Below the pieces are notes generated by a model that saw nothing but the letters and a program-made list of their open reading frames with translations, searched no databases and had not been told where the DNA came from. A stretch of 51,107 bases of DNA from Opitutaceae bacterium (GTDB lineage Bacteria; Verrucomicrobiota; Verrucomicrobiia; Opitutales; Opitutaceae): the NCBI GenBank assembly GCA_023269585.1, contig JAHFTC010000013.1, forward strand, positions 1 to 51,107. Direction: 5' to 3'. Below are positions 32,894 to 41,767 of this stretch, piece by piece; position 1 is the stretch's first letter, and every line of letters begins with the position of its first letter. The position numbers and the translations under genes were made by a program.

Positions 32894-33775
32894 ATGACAC
32901 CGACCACCAACGGGTTTGCCCTCAAGCTCACCGCACATCCGCGGATCCCACTTTCCCTGCGGCGCAAGTTGGCGCGTCTCTGTTTCAAACTCGATGGGCG
33001 CGAGTTCACGGTCGAGATCCACGGGCGTCCGTTCTCCGGGACCTTGGACAATTACATCGAGTGGGTGGTGTTCACGACGCGGGATTATTTCGAATACACG
33101 TACCTCAACCTCGTGCGCTCCCTGGTCTCCGGCGGGACCGCGCTGGATGTGGGCGCGAACATCGGCAACCACACGCATGCGTTCGCCGGGTTCTTCGACG
33201 AAGTGTTGTCCTTCGAGCCGTTCGACCGGGTGGCGGTGCGGCTGGAGCAGAAGGCGGCCCTGCTGCCGAATGTCTCCGTGTTCCGCGTGGCGTTGAGCGA
33301 CCGCGACGACACGTTGCGTTTCGCGCGGCCCGACACGGCCAACTGGGGCAAGGGCAAGATCAGCGCGGAGGGCGACATCGAGGTGCCGGTGGTCGTGGGC
33401 GACGCATTCATCGTCGGCAAGCACACGCGGCCGGTGAACTTCATCAAGGTCGACGTCGAGGGGCACGAGATGGCGGTGCTGCGGGGACTGCGCGAGACGA
33501 TCGCGCGGGACCGCCCGGTCGTCATGTTCGAGGTGCCCAAGGCGCTGCGCCAGGGCCACGACGGGGGCCTGACCAGTGCGTATTCACTGTTTCCGGCCGA
33601 CTATCATTTTGTGGCGTTCCGGGGCCAGTCGACCTTCCCCCTGCAGCGCGACACGGCCGGGGTGGTGCCGGTGGACAAGAGCCGGTCCCGGCTGCAGCAC
33701 AAGATCACCTATCTGCTCGGCTACGGCCCGGAGCGCGGTTTCCGCCTCGAGGGTGGTTCGCTGCGCCGGGGTTAG
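32894..33775 (+). CDS. FkbM-family methyltransferase
   Basis: The 293-residue product has the SAM-binding motif LDVGANIGNHTHAF (about 89-102), then VLSFEPFDRVAVRLEQ, VFRVALSDRDDTLRFA and the FkbM hallmark VNFIKVDVEGHEMAVLRGL followed by VVMFEV. The family O-methylates sugars, polyketides and other small targets. Position next to a glycosyltransferase favours a surface saccharide here. ATG 32894 is chosen since upstream sequence overlaps the previous gene in another frame. The C-terminus (KSRSRLQHKITYLLGYG) is not part of the core fold. Confidence 0.87.
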   Translation: MTPTTNGFALKLTAHPRIPLSLRRKLARLCFKLDGREFTVEIHGRPFSGTLDNYIEWVVFTTRDYFEYTYLNLVRSLVSGGTALDVGANIGNHTHAFAGFFDEVLSFEPFDRVAVRLEQKAALLPNVSVFRVALSDRDDTLRFARPDTANWGKGKISAEGDIEVPVVVGDAFIVGKHTRPVNFIKVDVEGHEMAVLRGLRETIARDRPVVMFEVPKALRQGHDGGLTSAYSLFPADYHFVAFRGQSTFPLQRDTAGVVPVDKSRSRLQHKITYLLGYGPERGFRLEGGSLRRG

Positions 33776-33898
33776 CTGGTTGCCGGAAGAGCCGAGGGCG
33801 GGCGCGGAGCCGCCGGCGCGAAAGGCGACGGATCCGCGGACGGCGAAGGAAAGCCGCCCCGCACTTGAGGATACGAGGAAAACCGCCACGATTGCGCC

Positions 33899-34978
33899 GT
33901 GCCCAACCACCCCACGAGTGAATCCAGCGCCGCCGCGTCCGGTTTCGTCTGCCCGGTGCCGCTCGGCCGGCCGCAGGAAATCCAGGTGGCGCACGGCGGC
34001 GGCGGGCGGTTCACGCAGGATCTGATCGACCGGATCTTCCTTCCCGCCTTCGGCGGCACCACGCTCGGCGCGCGGCACGACGGCGCGGTCTTCACGCCAC
34101 CGGCGGGCGCGGCGCTCGCGTTCACGACCGACTCGCACGTGGTGAGTCCGCTTTTCTTCCGCGGTGGCGACATCGGTGCGCTGGCGGTGCACGGCACCAC
34201 CAACGACCTGGCGATGTGCGGCGCGCGGCCGCGCTGGCTGAGCGTCGGCTTCGTGCTCGAGGAGGGGTTGCCCATCGCGACGCTGGAGCGCGTGGTGGCG
34301 TCGATGGCGGCGGCGGCGCGGGCCGCGGGCGTCGAGATCGTCACGGGCGACACCAAGGTCGTCGAGCGCGGCAAGGGCGACGGGCTCTACGTGAACACCG
34401 CCGGCATCGGCGTGGTGGAGACGCGGACACAGATCGCGCCTGCCGCGGTGCGGGCGGGCGACGTGATTCTCCTCAGCGGCGACATCGGCCGCCACGGCAT
34501 GGCGATCCTCGCGGAGCGCGAGGGGCTGGCGTTCGAGTCGCCGATCGAGAGCGACTCGGCCCCGCTCTGGCCGGCGGTGGAGGCGTTGCTCGCGGCGGGC
34601 GTCGAGGTGCACTGCCTGCGCGACCTCACGCGCGGCGGATTGGCCACGGCGGTGATCGAGATCACCGAGGCGTCGGGGCTGGCGGCTTTCCTCGAAGAGA
34701 CCGCGATCCCAGTGAGTGAGCCGGTGCGCGGCGCGTGCGAGATCCTTGGACTCGATCCGGCGTACGTGGCCAACGAGGGGCGCTTGGTCGCGATCGTGCC
34801 GGCCGCAGAAAAGGCCCGCGTGCTGGAGATCCTCGCCCGCACCGCCCCGGGCGGTCCGCCGGCGGCGATCGGCGAGTTCCGCGCCGCTCCACGCGGACAG
34901 GCGGTGTTGCGCAGCACGATTGGCGTCGATCGGATCCTCGACCGCCTGAGCGGTGAACAGCTGCCGCGCATCTGCTGA
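33899..34978 (+). CDS. hypE: Hydrogenase maturation protein HypE
   Basis: HypE dehydrates the carbamoyl group it receives on its C-terminal Cys, making the cyanide ligands of the NiFe-hydrogenase active site. The 359-residue product has HGGGGRFTQDLIDRIFLPAFG, FTTDSHVVSPLFFRGGDIGALAVHGTTNDLAMCGA, VTGDTKVV, LLSGDIGRHGMAI, LRDLTRGGLATAVIEI and the essential terminal PRIC with Cys as last residue. The start is GTG 33899. It is followed by hypC after 18 bases and then hypD. The order E-C-D differs from the commoner C-D-E. Confidence 0.97.
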   Translation: MPNHPTSESSAAASGFVCPVPLGRPQEIQVAHGGGGRFTQDLIDRIFLPAFGGTTLGARHDGAVFTPPAGAALAFTTDSHVVSPLFFRGGDIGALAVHGTTNDLAMCGARPRWLSVGFVLEEGLPIATLERVVASMAAAARAAGVEIVTGDTKVVERGKGDGLYVNTAGIGVVETRTQIAPAAVRAGDVILLSGDIGRHGMAILAEREGLAFESPIESDSAPLWPAVEALLAAGVEVHCLRDLTRGGLATAVIEITEASGLAAFLEETAIPVSEPVRGACEILGLDPAYVANEGRLVAIVPAAEKARVLEILARTAPGGPPAAIGEFRAAPRGQAVLRSTIGVDRILDRLSGEQLPRIC

Positions 34979-34996
34979 ACTTTTCCCCTTACCACC

Positions 34997-35281
34997 ATGT
35001 GCCTCGCGGTACCCGGCCAGATACTCTCGATCAAAGGTGACGACCCGCTCTTTCGTTGCGGCCGCGTGAGCTTCGGCGGCGTCATCAAAGAGGTGAACCT
35101 CTCGTGCGTGACCGAGGCGAAGCCGGGCGACTACGTGCTCGTGCACGTCGGCATGGCGTTGAGCGTGGTCGACGAGGCCGAGGCGAAACAGATCTTTGGT
35201 TACCTGAAGGAGATGGGCGACCTCGACGAACTCGGGCCGACCGCCGCGGAGGAGCGCCCTGCGCCCGATGAAGTACGTTGA
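34997..35281 (+). CDS. hypC: Hydrogenase maturation chaperone HypC
   Basis: HypC carries the Fe(CN)2CO unit, together with HypD, to the hydrogenase large subunit. The 94-residue product starts [10 protein letters not shown] with the essential Cys2, followed by [15 protein letters not shown] and [20 protein letters not shown], as in the family. The last 15 residues are an acidic extension. Its stop overlaps the start of hypD by 14 bases, which suggests coupled translation. Confidence 0.96.
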   Translation: MCLAVPGQILSIKGDDPLFRCGRVSFGGVIKEVNLSCVTEAKPGDYVLVHVGMALSVVDEAEAKQIFGYLKEMGDLDELGPTAAEERPAPDEVR

Positions 35282-36359
35282 CGAGTATCGCGACGCCGCG
35301 GCGGCGCGGCAGCTGGCGGAGGCGATCGCGCGGCGCGCCACCCGGCCGTGGACGATCATGGAGATCTGCGGCGGGCAGACGCACAGCATCGTGAAGTTCG
35401 GACTCGACGAGCTGCTCCCGCGCACGATCACGCTGGTGCACGGTCCGGGCTGCCCGGTGTGCGTGACGCCGGTGGCGCTGATCGACGCTGCAGTGGCGCT
35501 CGCGGCGCGGCCCGAGGTGATCCTGTGCTCGTTCGGCGACATGCTGCGCGTGCCCGGCACCGGCATCGACCTGCTCACCGCCAAGGCCCGCGGCGGCGAC
35601 GTACGCATGGTGTATTCGCCGCTCGATGCCGTCGCGCACGCCCGGCAGAACCCGGCGCGGGAGGTGGTGTTCTTCGCCGTCGGCTTCGAGACGACCGCTC
35701 CCGCCAACGCCCTTGCCGTCCTGCAGGCGCGGCAGCTCGGGCTGACCAACTTCACGTTGCTCGTCTCGCACGTGCTCGTGCCACCCGCGATCGCGGCGAT
35801 CCTGTCGGCGCCCGACAACCGCGTGCAGGGCTTCCTCGCCGCCGGCCATGTGTGCGCGGTGATGGGCACCGCTGAGTACGGGCCGCTGGCCGAACATTTC
35901 CGCACGCCGCTGGTCATCACCGGTTTCGAGCCGATCGACATCCTGCACGGCGTGCTGCGCTGCGTGGAGCTGCTCGAGGACGGCCGCCCCGAGGTGGCCA
36001 ACGCCTACGGCCGCGCTGTGCGCCCTGAGGGAAATCTTCGCGCGCAGGAGGCGATGCGCTCCGTATTCGAAGTTTCCGACCGCGAGTGGCGCGGGCTCGG
36101 GCTGATCCCGGCCAGCGGCTACGCGCTGCGGTCGGAGTTGCGGGCTTTCGACGCCGTGACGAAGTTCGGCCTGAGCGGCGCGGGTGGGTGCGAGTCGGCG
36201 GAGTGCATCAGCGGCGCGATTCTGCGCGGCAACCGCAAGCCGCACGAGTGTCCCGCCTTCGGCGTGCGCTGCACGCCCGAGCATCCCCTCGGCGCCCCGA
36301 TGGTCTCCACCGAGGGCGCCTGCGCCGCGTATTACCGGTACCGGGCGCGGGCGGTGTGA
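35268..36359 (+). CDS. hypD: Hydrogenase maturation protein HypD
   Basis: HypD is a 4Fe-4S protein that assembles the Fe(CN)2CO unit with HypC and HypE. The 363-residue product has [59 protein letters not shown] and the C-terminal Cys-rich [16 protein letters not shown] and [30 protein letters not shown]. All conserved Cys blocks are there, so the protein looks functional. No hypA, hypB, hypF or hydrogenase structural gene is in the window. Confidence 0.97.
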   Translation: MKYVDEYRDAAAARQLAEAIARRATRPWTIMEICGGQTHSIVKFGLDELLPRTITLVHGPGCPVCVTPVALIDAAVALAARPEVILCSFGDMLRVPGTGIDLLTAKARGGDVRMVYSPLDAVAHARQNPAREVVFFAVGFETTAPANALAVLQARQLGLTNFTLLVSHVLVPPAIAAILSAPDNRVQGFLAAGHVCAVMGTAEYGPLAEHFRTPLVITGFEPIDILHGVLRCVELLEDGRPEVANAYGRAVRPEGNLRAQEAMRSVFEVSDREWRGLGLIPASGYALRSELRAFDAVTKFGLSGAGGCESAECISGAILRGNRKPHECPAFGVRCTPEHPLGAPMVSTEGACAAYYRYRARAV

Positions 36360-36401
36360 GGTGTAGCGGATACGAAGGCGTGGGATGCTTCGAGGGTCTT
36401 T

Positions 36402-36500
36402 CGTAGGTCGGTAGGGTGAGGCGTCCCTGCCGAGCCGAGTCAGCCGCGGCTCACCGGGAGGGTTTGCCCTGCATCGCGAACACTGTTCGCGACCTACGCC
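36402..36500. repeat. GTAGGTCG-type dispersed repeat at the 3' end of an oxidoreductase gene
   Basis: TCGTAGGTCGGTAGGG opens the block and GCGAACACTGTTCGCGACC closes it, the latter a perfect hairpin (GCGAACA/TGTTCGC). GCCGCGGCTCACCGGGA within it recurs at 24174-24190. The block overlaps the final codons of the minus-strand gene at 36494, and the CTA of CGACCTACG supplies that gene's TAG stop. Confidence 0.6.
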
Positions 36501-37090
36501 CGCGGAAACAACTCGGCCGCTTTGGCGCGCGTCTCGGCGAGCCAGGCGGCGCGCTGCTCGGGGGTGCTGACGATCACCGGCGTGAAGTAGAGCCGCTCGG
36601 TGCGCGGCAGGCCGCACATGCCGCCGAAGCAGCGCTTCCAGAGGTTATCGAGCGGGTCGCCGTAGAGGGCGTGCTCGGCCTCGAGCGGCGTGTTGCCGGT
36701 GTTGAGCACGAGCGCGGCGCGGACCTTGAGCAGGCCGACCGGACCGGGCTTGCCGTTGGGGCTGACGCGGAACTCGTAGGCGACGCCGGGGCGGACGACG
36801 CGGTCGATCCAACCTTTCATGACGGCGGGCGGCTGGCCCCACCAGTTGGGATGGACGAGGATGAGGCCGTCGGCCGCGGCGAGCTCGGCGCAGCGGCGCG
36901 CGATGTCGGGCGGCAGCACGGCGTCCTTGGCGAACTCGGCGGCGGGCAGGAGCGGGTCGAAGCCGTCGGCGCAGAGATCCTGCAAGGTCACCTCGTGGCC
37001 GAGGGTGCGCAGGGCGTCGCCCGCGGCGGCGGCGAGCGCGTGGTTGAAGCTGGCGGGTTTGGGATGGGCGACGACGACGAGTATCTTCAT
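36494..37090 (-). CDS. Flavodoxin-fold NAD(P)H:quinone oxidoreductase (KefF/MdaB-like)
   Basis: The 198-residue product has the flavodoxin-2 fold: MKILVVVAHPKPASFNHALA (flavin phosphate loop), GHEVTLQDLCADGFDPLL, AADGLILVHPNWWGQPPAVMKGWIDRVVRPGVAYEF and LNTGNTP. The family reduces quinones by two-electron transfer from NAD(P)H, and some members regulate potassium efflux. No Kef channel is nearby, so the general quinone reductase role is preferred. ATG 37090 is certain from the family N-terminus. The last codons and the stop lie inside a dispersed repeat. Confidence 0.88.
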   Translation of the reverse strand: MKILVVVAHPKPASFNHALAAAAGDALRTLGHEVTLQDLCADGFDPLLPAAEFAKDAVLPPDIARRCAELAAADGLILVHPNWWGQPPAVMKGWIDRVVRPGVAYEFRVSPNGKPGPVGLLKVRAALVLNTGNTPLEAEHALYGDPLDNLWKRCFGGMCGLPRTERLYFTPVIVSTPEQRAAWLAETRAKAAELFPRA

Positions 37091-37216
37091 GCGGAGCCGC
37101 TGATGAAGGAGCAGGTGGCGCGGAGGGGGCAAGAGTAGGAATGGCGTCGCTGCGTTCGCGGCCCGGACGCGACAGAAACGGTTTGGCGCCCCACCCGGGG
37201 GCCGCAGCAAAGCGGA

Positions 37217-37256
37217 GCAACCGTTTACGCTCACGGTCGTGAAGGTAAACGGTTGC
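37217..37256. repeat. Palindrome, family B, copy 2
   Basis: GCAACCGTTTAC and GTAAACGGTTGC form the outer arms around TCACG-GT-CGTGA. Two inner positions do not pair. The outermost bases differ from copies 1 and 3, but both arms have changed together, so pairing is kept. Confidence 0.88.
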
Positions 37257-37335
37257 AGTCCCGGACGGGGCATAGGCTGCCCCGGGACGGCGTTGGATTT
37301 CGGGTACGGGGGAGGCAAAGGCGCTGCATCCGGGT

Positions 37336-37377
37336 CGAAACCGTTTACCCTCACGGTCGTGAGGGTAAACGGTTTCG
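37336..37377. repeat. Palindrome, family B, copy 3 (perfect)
   Basis: Two perfectly matching 20-base arms (CGAAACCGTTTACCCTCACG and its complement) flank GT. It lies 79 bases from copy 2 in the same orientation. Confidence 0.92.
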
Positions 37378-37470
37378 CGGAGGAACTGGTGTGGGTGGTG
37401 GTGGGGCGGGTGGGGTGCGGGGGCGAAGAATGGTTTTGTCGCGGCGGGGTGGGGCGGGTGAAGTGGCGGG

Positions 37471-38643
37471 GTGTTTCCCGGCTTCGACGAACAACTGCGC
37501 GGCTATGCGGACGTGATCGTGCGCTTCGGGCTGAACCTCCGGCCCGGCCAGCGCGTGGTGCTGGCGGAGCCGTACGAATTGCAGGGCGTGGATCCGGCGG
37601 CGGCCCCGCTGGTCGAGGCGGTGACCACCGCGGCGCAGGCGGCCGGGGCGGTGGACGTGGAAACACTCTGGGGCGACGCGGCGTTGTGGCGCGAGGCGGC
37701 GCAACACCGGCCGCACCGCGCCTTCGGCGAGCGGTTGGAGCGCCACACGGAGCGTCTGCGCCAGGCGGTGGCACAGGGCGATGCGCTGGTGTTTTTGATG
37801 AGCGCGCAACCGAGGTTGGCCGAAGGGGTCGCACCCGCGGCCGCGGCGCATCTGCGACAAGTGGGCGGCGAGTTCTACGGACAGATCGCGCCGGACCTGC
37901 TGGCGGGCTGCACGAACTGGACGGCGGCCCCGGCGCCGACGCCCGAGTGGGCGGACGTCGTCTATCCCGAGTTGGCGCCCGCCGAGCGGGTTGCGCGCCT
38001 GTGGGCCGAGGTGCTGGCGGCGTGCCGCGCCGACGGGCCCGATCCGGTCGCCGCGTGGGAGGGGCGCGCGGCCGAACTGAAGCGGCGGTGCGAGGAGTTG
38101 AACGCCCGGCGGTTGCGGTGTGTCCGCCTCCACGGCCCGGGTACGGAGCTCACGCTGGCGTTGGCGGCCGGACACCGCTGGTGCACGGCGTTGCTGGCGA
38201 TGCGCGACGGCCGGCAGTTCGCGCCGAACCTGCCCACCGAGGAGGTCTTCACGGCGCCGCGGCGCGACTCGGCCGAGGGCTGGTTGCGCGTGGCGCGACC
38301 CGTGTGTCATGGCGGCATGGTGATGGATGGCGTGGAGCTGGAGTTTCGCGGCGGACAGGTCGTGCGGGCACGGGCGCGACGCGGCGCCGAGATGCTCGGG
38401 CAGGTGCTGGCAACCGATCGCGGCGCCGCGCGGCTGGGCGAGGTGGCGCTGGTCGAAGGGGCTTCGCCGGTCGCGCGGTCGGGGCGCTGTTTCCGGCAGG
38501 CGTTGCTCGACGAGAACGCGCTCCACCATGTGGCGCTCGGTGCGGCCTACGCGTTCACCGCGCCCGAGGCGGCGGCCGGTGCGCTGAACCACAGTGCGGT
38601 GCACCTCGACCTGCCGATCGAGGCGGAGGTTGTGTTGGCGTGA
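37471..38643 (+). CDS. M29-family (AmpS/PepS-like) metal-dependent aminopeptidase
   Basis: The 390-residue product has the M29 pattern: FGLNLRPGQRVVLAEP near the N-terminus, VYPELAPAERVARLW, the metal Glu in NLPTEEVFTAP, LGEVALVEGASPVA (second Glu), ALLDENALHHVALGAAY (metal His) and NHSAVHLDL (H-x-D). M29 enzymes are dimeric cytoplasmic aminopeptidases with two metal ions. Length is close to the usual 400-410. The start is GTG 37471, chosen as the first start giving the family N-terminus; no clear ribosome site precedes it. Confidence 0.9.
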   Translation: MFPGFDEQLRGYADVIVRFGLNLRPGQRVVLAEPYELQGVDPAAAPLVEAVTTAAQAAGAVDVETLWGDAALWREAAQHRPHRAFGERLERHTERLRQAVAQGDALVFLMSAQPRLAEGVAPAAAAHLRQVGGEFYGQIAPDLLAGCTNWTAAPAPTPEWADVVYPELAPAERVARLWAEVLAACRADGPDPVAAWEGRAAELKRRCEELNARRLRCVRLHGPGTELTLALAAGHRWCTALLAMRDGRQFAPNLPTEEVFTAPRRDSAEGWLRVARPVCHGGMVMDGVELEFRGGQVVRARARRGAEMLGQVLATDRGAARLGEVALVEGASPVARSGRCFRQALLDENALHHVALGAAYAFTAPEAAAGALNHSAVHLDLPIEAEVVLA

Positions 38644-38697
38644 AGTTGAAGAATTGAACCGAGGCCGGAGGTGGTGCACACCAGCAGGCCTTCATCC

Positions 38698-39441
38698 ATG
38701 CGCCTCCGAATCTTCCCCCTCGCCCTCGCCATGACCCTCGCCCCGTGGTCCCTGCTCCGCGCCGAAGATCCGGCGCTTCCCGCGCCCCGGGCGATCGACT
38801 ACGAGTGGATGTCGGTCGCGCGCTGGACGGAGATGCACGCCGAGGATGTCGCGATCGCGGCCCAGGGCGGCGTGGCGGTGCTGTTCGTCGGCGACTCGAT
38901 CACCGAGGGCTGGGAGTGGAACGACGGCGAGCACTGGAAGAAACACTTCGCGCCGCTGGGCGCGGCCAACTTCGGCATTGGCGGCGACACCACGCAGAAC
39001 GTCCTTTGGCGCCTCGACCACGGCGCGGTGGGCGTGCTGCAGCCGAAGGTCGTGGTGCTGCTGATCGGCACGAACAATCTCGGGCGGGACAATGCCACCG
39101 CGGCGGATACGGCGCGGGGCGTCGAGGCGGTGGTGAAGAGGCTGCGCACGGCGTTTCCCGCGGCGACAGTGATCGTGCACGGCGTGTTCCCCTGCGACGC
39201 CTCACCGCAGGCGGAGGTCCGCGGCCGTGTGGCGGCGGTGAACGAACGCCTGCGTGCGCTCGACGGCCGCGACGGCAAGGTACGGTTCCGCGACATCGGT
39301 GGGGGTTTTCTGGCGGCGGACGGCTCGATCAGTCCGGCGGTGATGCCGGACGGGCTGCATCTTTCGCCGGAGGGTTACCGTCGCTGGGCGGCCGAACTCG
39401 CGCCGCTCGTGGGCGGGCTGCTCGGGCGCGCCGGGGAGTAG
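38698..39441 (+). CDS. Exported SGNH/GDSL-family hydrolase
   Basis: The 247-residue product begins with a signal peptide (LRIFPLALAMTLAPWSLLRA). The four SGNH blocks are present: Ser in VLFVGDSITEGW, Gly in NFGIGGDTTQNVLWRL, Asn in LLIGTNNLGRD and the Asp/His pair in MPDGLHLSPEGYRRWA. It closely resembles the bacterial relatives of PAF acetylhydrolase beta/gamma subunits, which act as carbohydrate deacetylases or esterases. The natural substrate is unknown. ATG 38698 begins the signal peptide. It follows the aminopeptidase by 54 bases. Confidence 0.9.
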   Translation: MRLRIFPLALAMTLAPWSLLRAEDPALPAPRAIDYEWMSVARWTEMHAEDVAIAAQGGVAVLFVGDSITEGWEWNDGEHWKKHFAPLGAANFGIGGDTTQNVLWRLDHGAVGVLQPKVVVLLIGTNNLGRDNATAADTARGVEAVVKRLRTAFPAATVIVHGVFPCDASPQAEVRGRVAAVNERLRALDGRDGKVRFRDIGGGFLAADGSISPAVMPDGLHLSPEGYRRWAAELAPLVGGLLGRAGE

Positions 39442-39559
39442 CCGAGACGGCGCGACCGGGTCAGTGAATCTGAATAGCGGGTACGAAAAATTGGCGCTTG
39501 AAACGCGCCGCGCGGCGGCCCATCCCTCGACGCGTTCTTTGGAAGCGCGCCGGCCGAGT

Positions 39560-39770
39560 CGAGGTCGGCGCCGTCATGCTCAGCAACGCAGGGAAGGCCG
39601 TGCAAATCGGCCGCAGTTGCGCTGCGGTAACAGGTCACAGACCCCTCTCCCGTCCAACGACGGGAAAAGCCAGTCGGACACCAGTCCGGTGAAGGCGAGG
39701 GGCGAGGCGTCGGCAGTCGTGCGAAAGCGCGCGCCGCACAAACCTGAAGCCCGAATACCTGCCTGATCTG
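39560..39770 (+). promoter_or_regulatory. Cobalamin (B12) riboswitch
   Basis: The conserved blocks occur in order: CAGGGAAGGCCGTGCAAATC (39589-39608), CGCAGTTGCG with GCGGTAAC, AAGCCAGTCGGACACC (39667-39682), and the closing GAAGCCCGAATACCTGCC (39746-39763). These match the B12-box family that binds adenosylcobalamin and shuts down expression. A hairpin CCGCGC...GCGCGG at 39785-39805 beyond the aptamer may be part of the expression platform. The btuB start is at 39925. The element should control the whole B12 operon through cobO. Confidence 0.93.
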
Positions 39771-39924
39771 AGCCTCACCCCGTTCCGCGCGCTGCGATTG
39801 CGCGGCCCGGTCTCACTTCATCGCAAAAATGAAGGGTGGGAGTAGGAATGCGCTTCCGCCGGCGGCCCCTCCGGGCCGCGGGCATGGCGATCGATCGTTT
39901 CTGCTCTCCCGCGTCACGATCTCC

Positions 39925-41751
39925 ATGCTCAATCGGCATTCGAACAAAACCTCGTCGGCCCTCGCGGCTGGCGCCCTCGCTTTCGCCCTGGCGGCCCCGG
40001 CCGCGGGCCAGGACACGCGGCACGACGCCGTGGTCCAACTGCCCGACTACGTCGTGAGCGCCACGCGCACGGCGCAGGACGCCCAGTTCACGACCAGCAG
40101 CGTCGATGTGCTGCCGCTGGTCGCGCTCGAGCTCGCCCAGATCGGCGACCTGCGCACCGCGCTCGGGAGCGTGCCCGGTGTCAACATTGTCAACACCGGC
40201 GCCCCCGGCGGCCAGAGCGCGATCTTCATCCGCGGCGCGGCCTCGACGCAGACGCTCTTCGTCGTCGACGGCATCCCGATGAATTCGCGTTCGGCGGGCT
40301 ACAACAACTTCCTCGGCGCCGCCGATCTCGGCGGTCTCGATCGCATCGAGGTGCTCCGCGGCCCGCAGAGCACGCTCTACGGCAGCGCGGCGATGGGCGG
40401 CGTGGTCTTCATCGACTCGGCCCGCGGCTGCGGCGCGCCGACCGGCAGCGTGGCGGCGACGTACGGTTCCTTCGAGACGTTCGGCGCCTCCGCAGCGGTC
40501 AAGGGCGGGGTCGAGAAGTTTGGTTACAGCGCCGCCTTCGGCCGCTTTGAGACCGAGAACGACCAGCCGCACAACGCCTCCGAATCGTGGAGCTACTCGG
40601 CCCGTCTCGAGGGCACGCCGACGGCGGAGCTCCTCGTGGGGGCGACGTTCCGCGGGTTGCAGAGCGATAGCGAGCAGTACGTCTATGGCGACGCCGACGT
40701 CGCGGCCGACAACCATCTCTCCACCGTCTACGCGCAGTGGAGCCGGGACAAGGAGTTCGCCTCACGGCTCACGGCCGGCCAGCAGCAGCGCCGCTACGTC
40801 TACGACGATGGCGCCTATCCCTCGGTCATCGGCGACCGGCGCGACGTGGTGGACTGGCAGAACACGTGGTTCGACTTCCAGGGCGCCGAGGTGGTCGCGG
40901 GCGCCACGCTCGCGCGCGAGCGGCACACCAGCGACGGGGTGTCCACCACCGCCGACAACAGCGCCGGCTATTTCTCGACGACGGTGCATCCGTCCAAGAA
41001 TTCCACCGTCAACGCCGGCGTGCGCTACGACGACTTCGAGACGTTCGGCTCGGCCTGGACGTGGCGCACGGGCGCCGCGTGGCTGCCCGTCGCCGGCACG
41101 AAGCTGCACGCCTCGATCGGCACCGGCTTCTGCGCGCCGTCCAACGACGATGTCGACGGCAACCCCGCCTGGGGCATGCTGGCGAACCCCGATCTGCAGG
41201 CGGAGAAGTCCACCGGTTGGGACGTGGGCATCGACCAGAAGCTCTGGGGCGATCGCGCCACGGCGAGTGTCACCTATTTCCAAACCCGCTACCGGGATCG
41301 TCTCGTCTACGTCTCCGATCCGGTCACGTGGGTCGGGCGCACGGAGAACGTGAGCCGCGCCAAGTCGGAGGGGTTCGAGACGGCGCTGGCGGTAGGCGTG
41401 GCGAAGGCCGTCCGCGCGCGGATCGCCTACACCTATCTCGAGGCGCACGACACGACGGCCGGCAAGCGCCTGCCCCGGCAGCCGCGCCACACCTTCGACT
41501 CGGAGGTGACCGTGCAGCCGTGTGCGGCGTGGACCGTCGGCGCCGGGGTGCGGTTCGTGGCCTCGCGCGTCGACACGTATGTGCCGCTCGAGGACTACAC
41601 GACCGTGCGGGTCTTCGCCAGCTACGAGGTCGCGAAGAACCTGCTGCTGAAGATCCGTGTGGAGAACGCGCTCGACGAGCAGTACCAGGAGGTCGCCCGG
41701 TACGACGCGCTGCCGTTCGGGGCGTTCGGCGGCGTCGAATACAAGTTCTGA
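39925..41751 (+). CDS. btuB: TonB-dependent vitamin B12 receptor
   Basis: The 608-residue outer-membrane barrel imports cobalamin with TonB energy. It has a signal peptide (ALAAGALAFALAAPAAGQ), then a plug domain (about 30-150) with VVQLPDYVVSATRTAQDAQ at the TonB-box position, LRTALGSVPGVNIVNTG, SIFIRGA-like AIFIRGAAS, VVDGIPMN and IEVLRGPQSTLYGSAAMGGVV. A C-terminal barrel ends GAFGGVEYKF with terminal Phe. The position right after a B12 riboswitch makes cobalamin the substrate. ATG 39925 is chosen from the signal peptide; the frame has 32 more codons upstream. Confidence 0.93.
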   Translation: MLNRHSNKTSSALAAGALAFALAAPAAGQDTRHDAVVQLPDYVVSATRTAQDAQFTTSSVDVLPLVALELAQIGDLRTALGSVPGVNIVNTGAPGGQSAIFIRGAASTQTLFVVDGIPMNSRSAGYNNFLGAADLGGLDRIEVLRGPQSTLYGSAAMGGVVFIDSARGCGAPTGSVAATYGSFETFGASAAVKGGVEKFGYSAAFGRFETENDQPHNASESWSYSARLEGTPTAELLVGATFRGLQSDSEQYVYGDADVAADNHLSTVYAQWSRDKEFASRLTAGQQQRRYVYDDGAYPSVIGDRRDVVDWQNTWFDFQGAEVVAGATLARERHTSDGVSTTADNSAGYFSTTVHPSKNSTVNAGVRYDDFETFGSAWTWRTGAAWLPVAGTKLHASIGTGFCAPSNDDVDGNPAWGMLANPDLQAEKSTGWDVGIDQKLWGDRATASVTYFQTRYRDRLVYVSDPVTWVGRTENVSRAKSEGFETALAVGVAKAVRARIAYTYLEAHDTTAGKRLPRQPRHTFDSEVTVQPCAAWTVGAGVRFVASRVDTYVPLEDYTTVRVFASYEVAKNLLLKIRVENALDEQYQEVARYDALPFGAFGGVEYKF

Positions 41752-41767
41752 ACCTTTCTCACCGCTC

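Larger units (their letters stand above)
37091..37470. other. Divergent intergenic region with two family-B palindromes
   Basis: The 380 bases separate the oxidoreductase and the aminopeptidase genes, which start outward. Both promoters must lie here, close to the palindromes at 37217-37256 and 37336-37377. No coding frame is convincing; the frames that span it mainly read through the palindromes. Confidence 0.65.
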
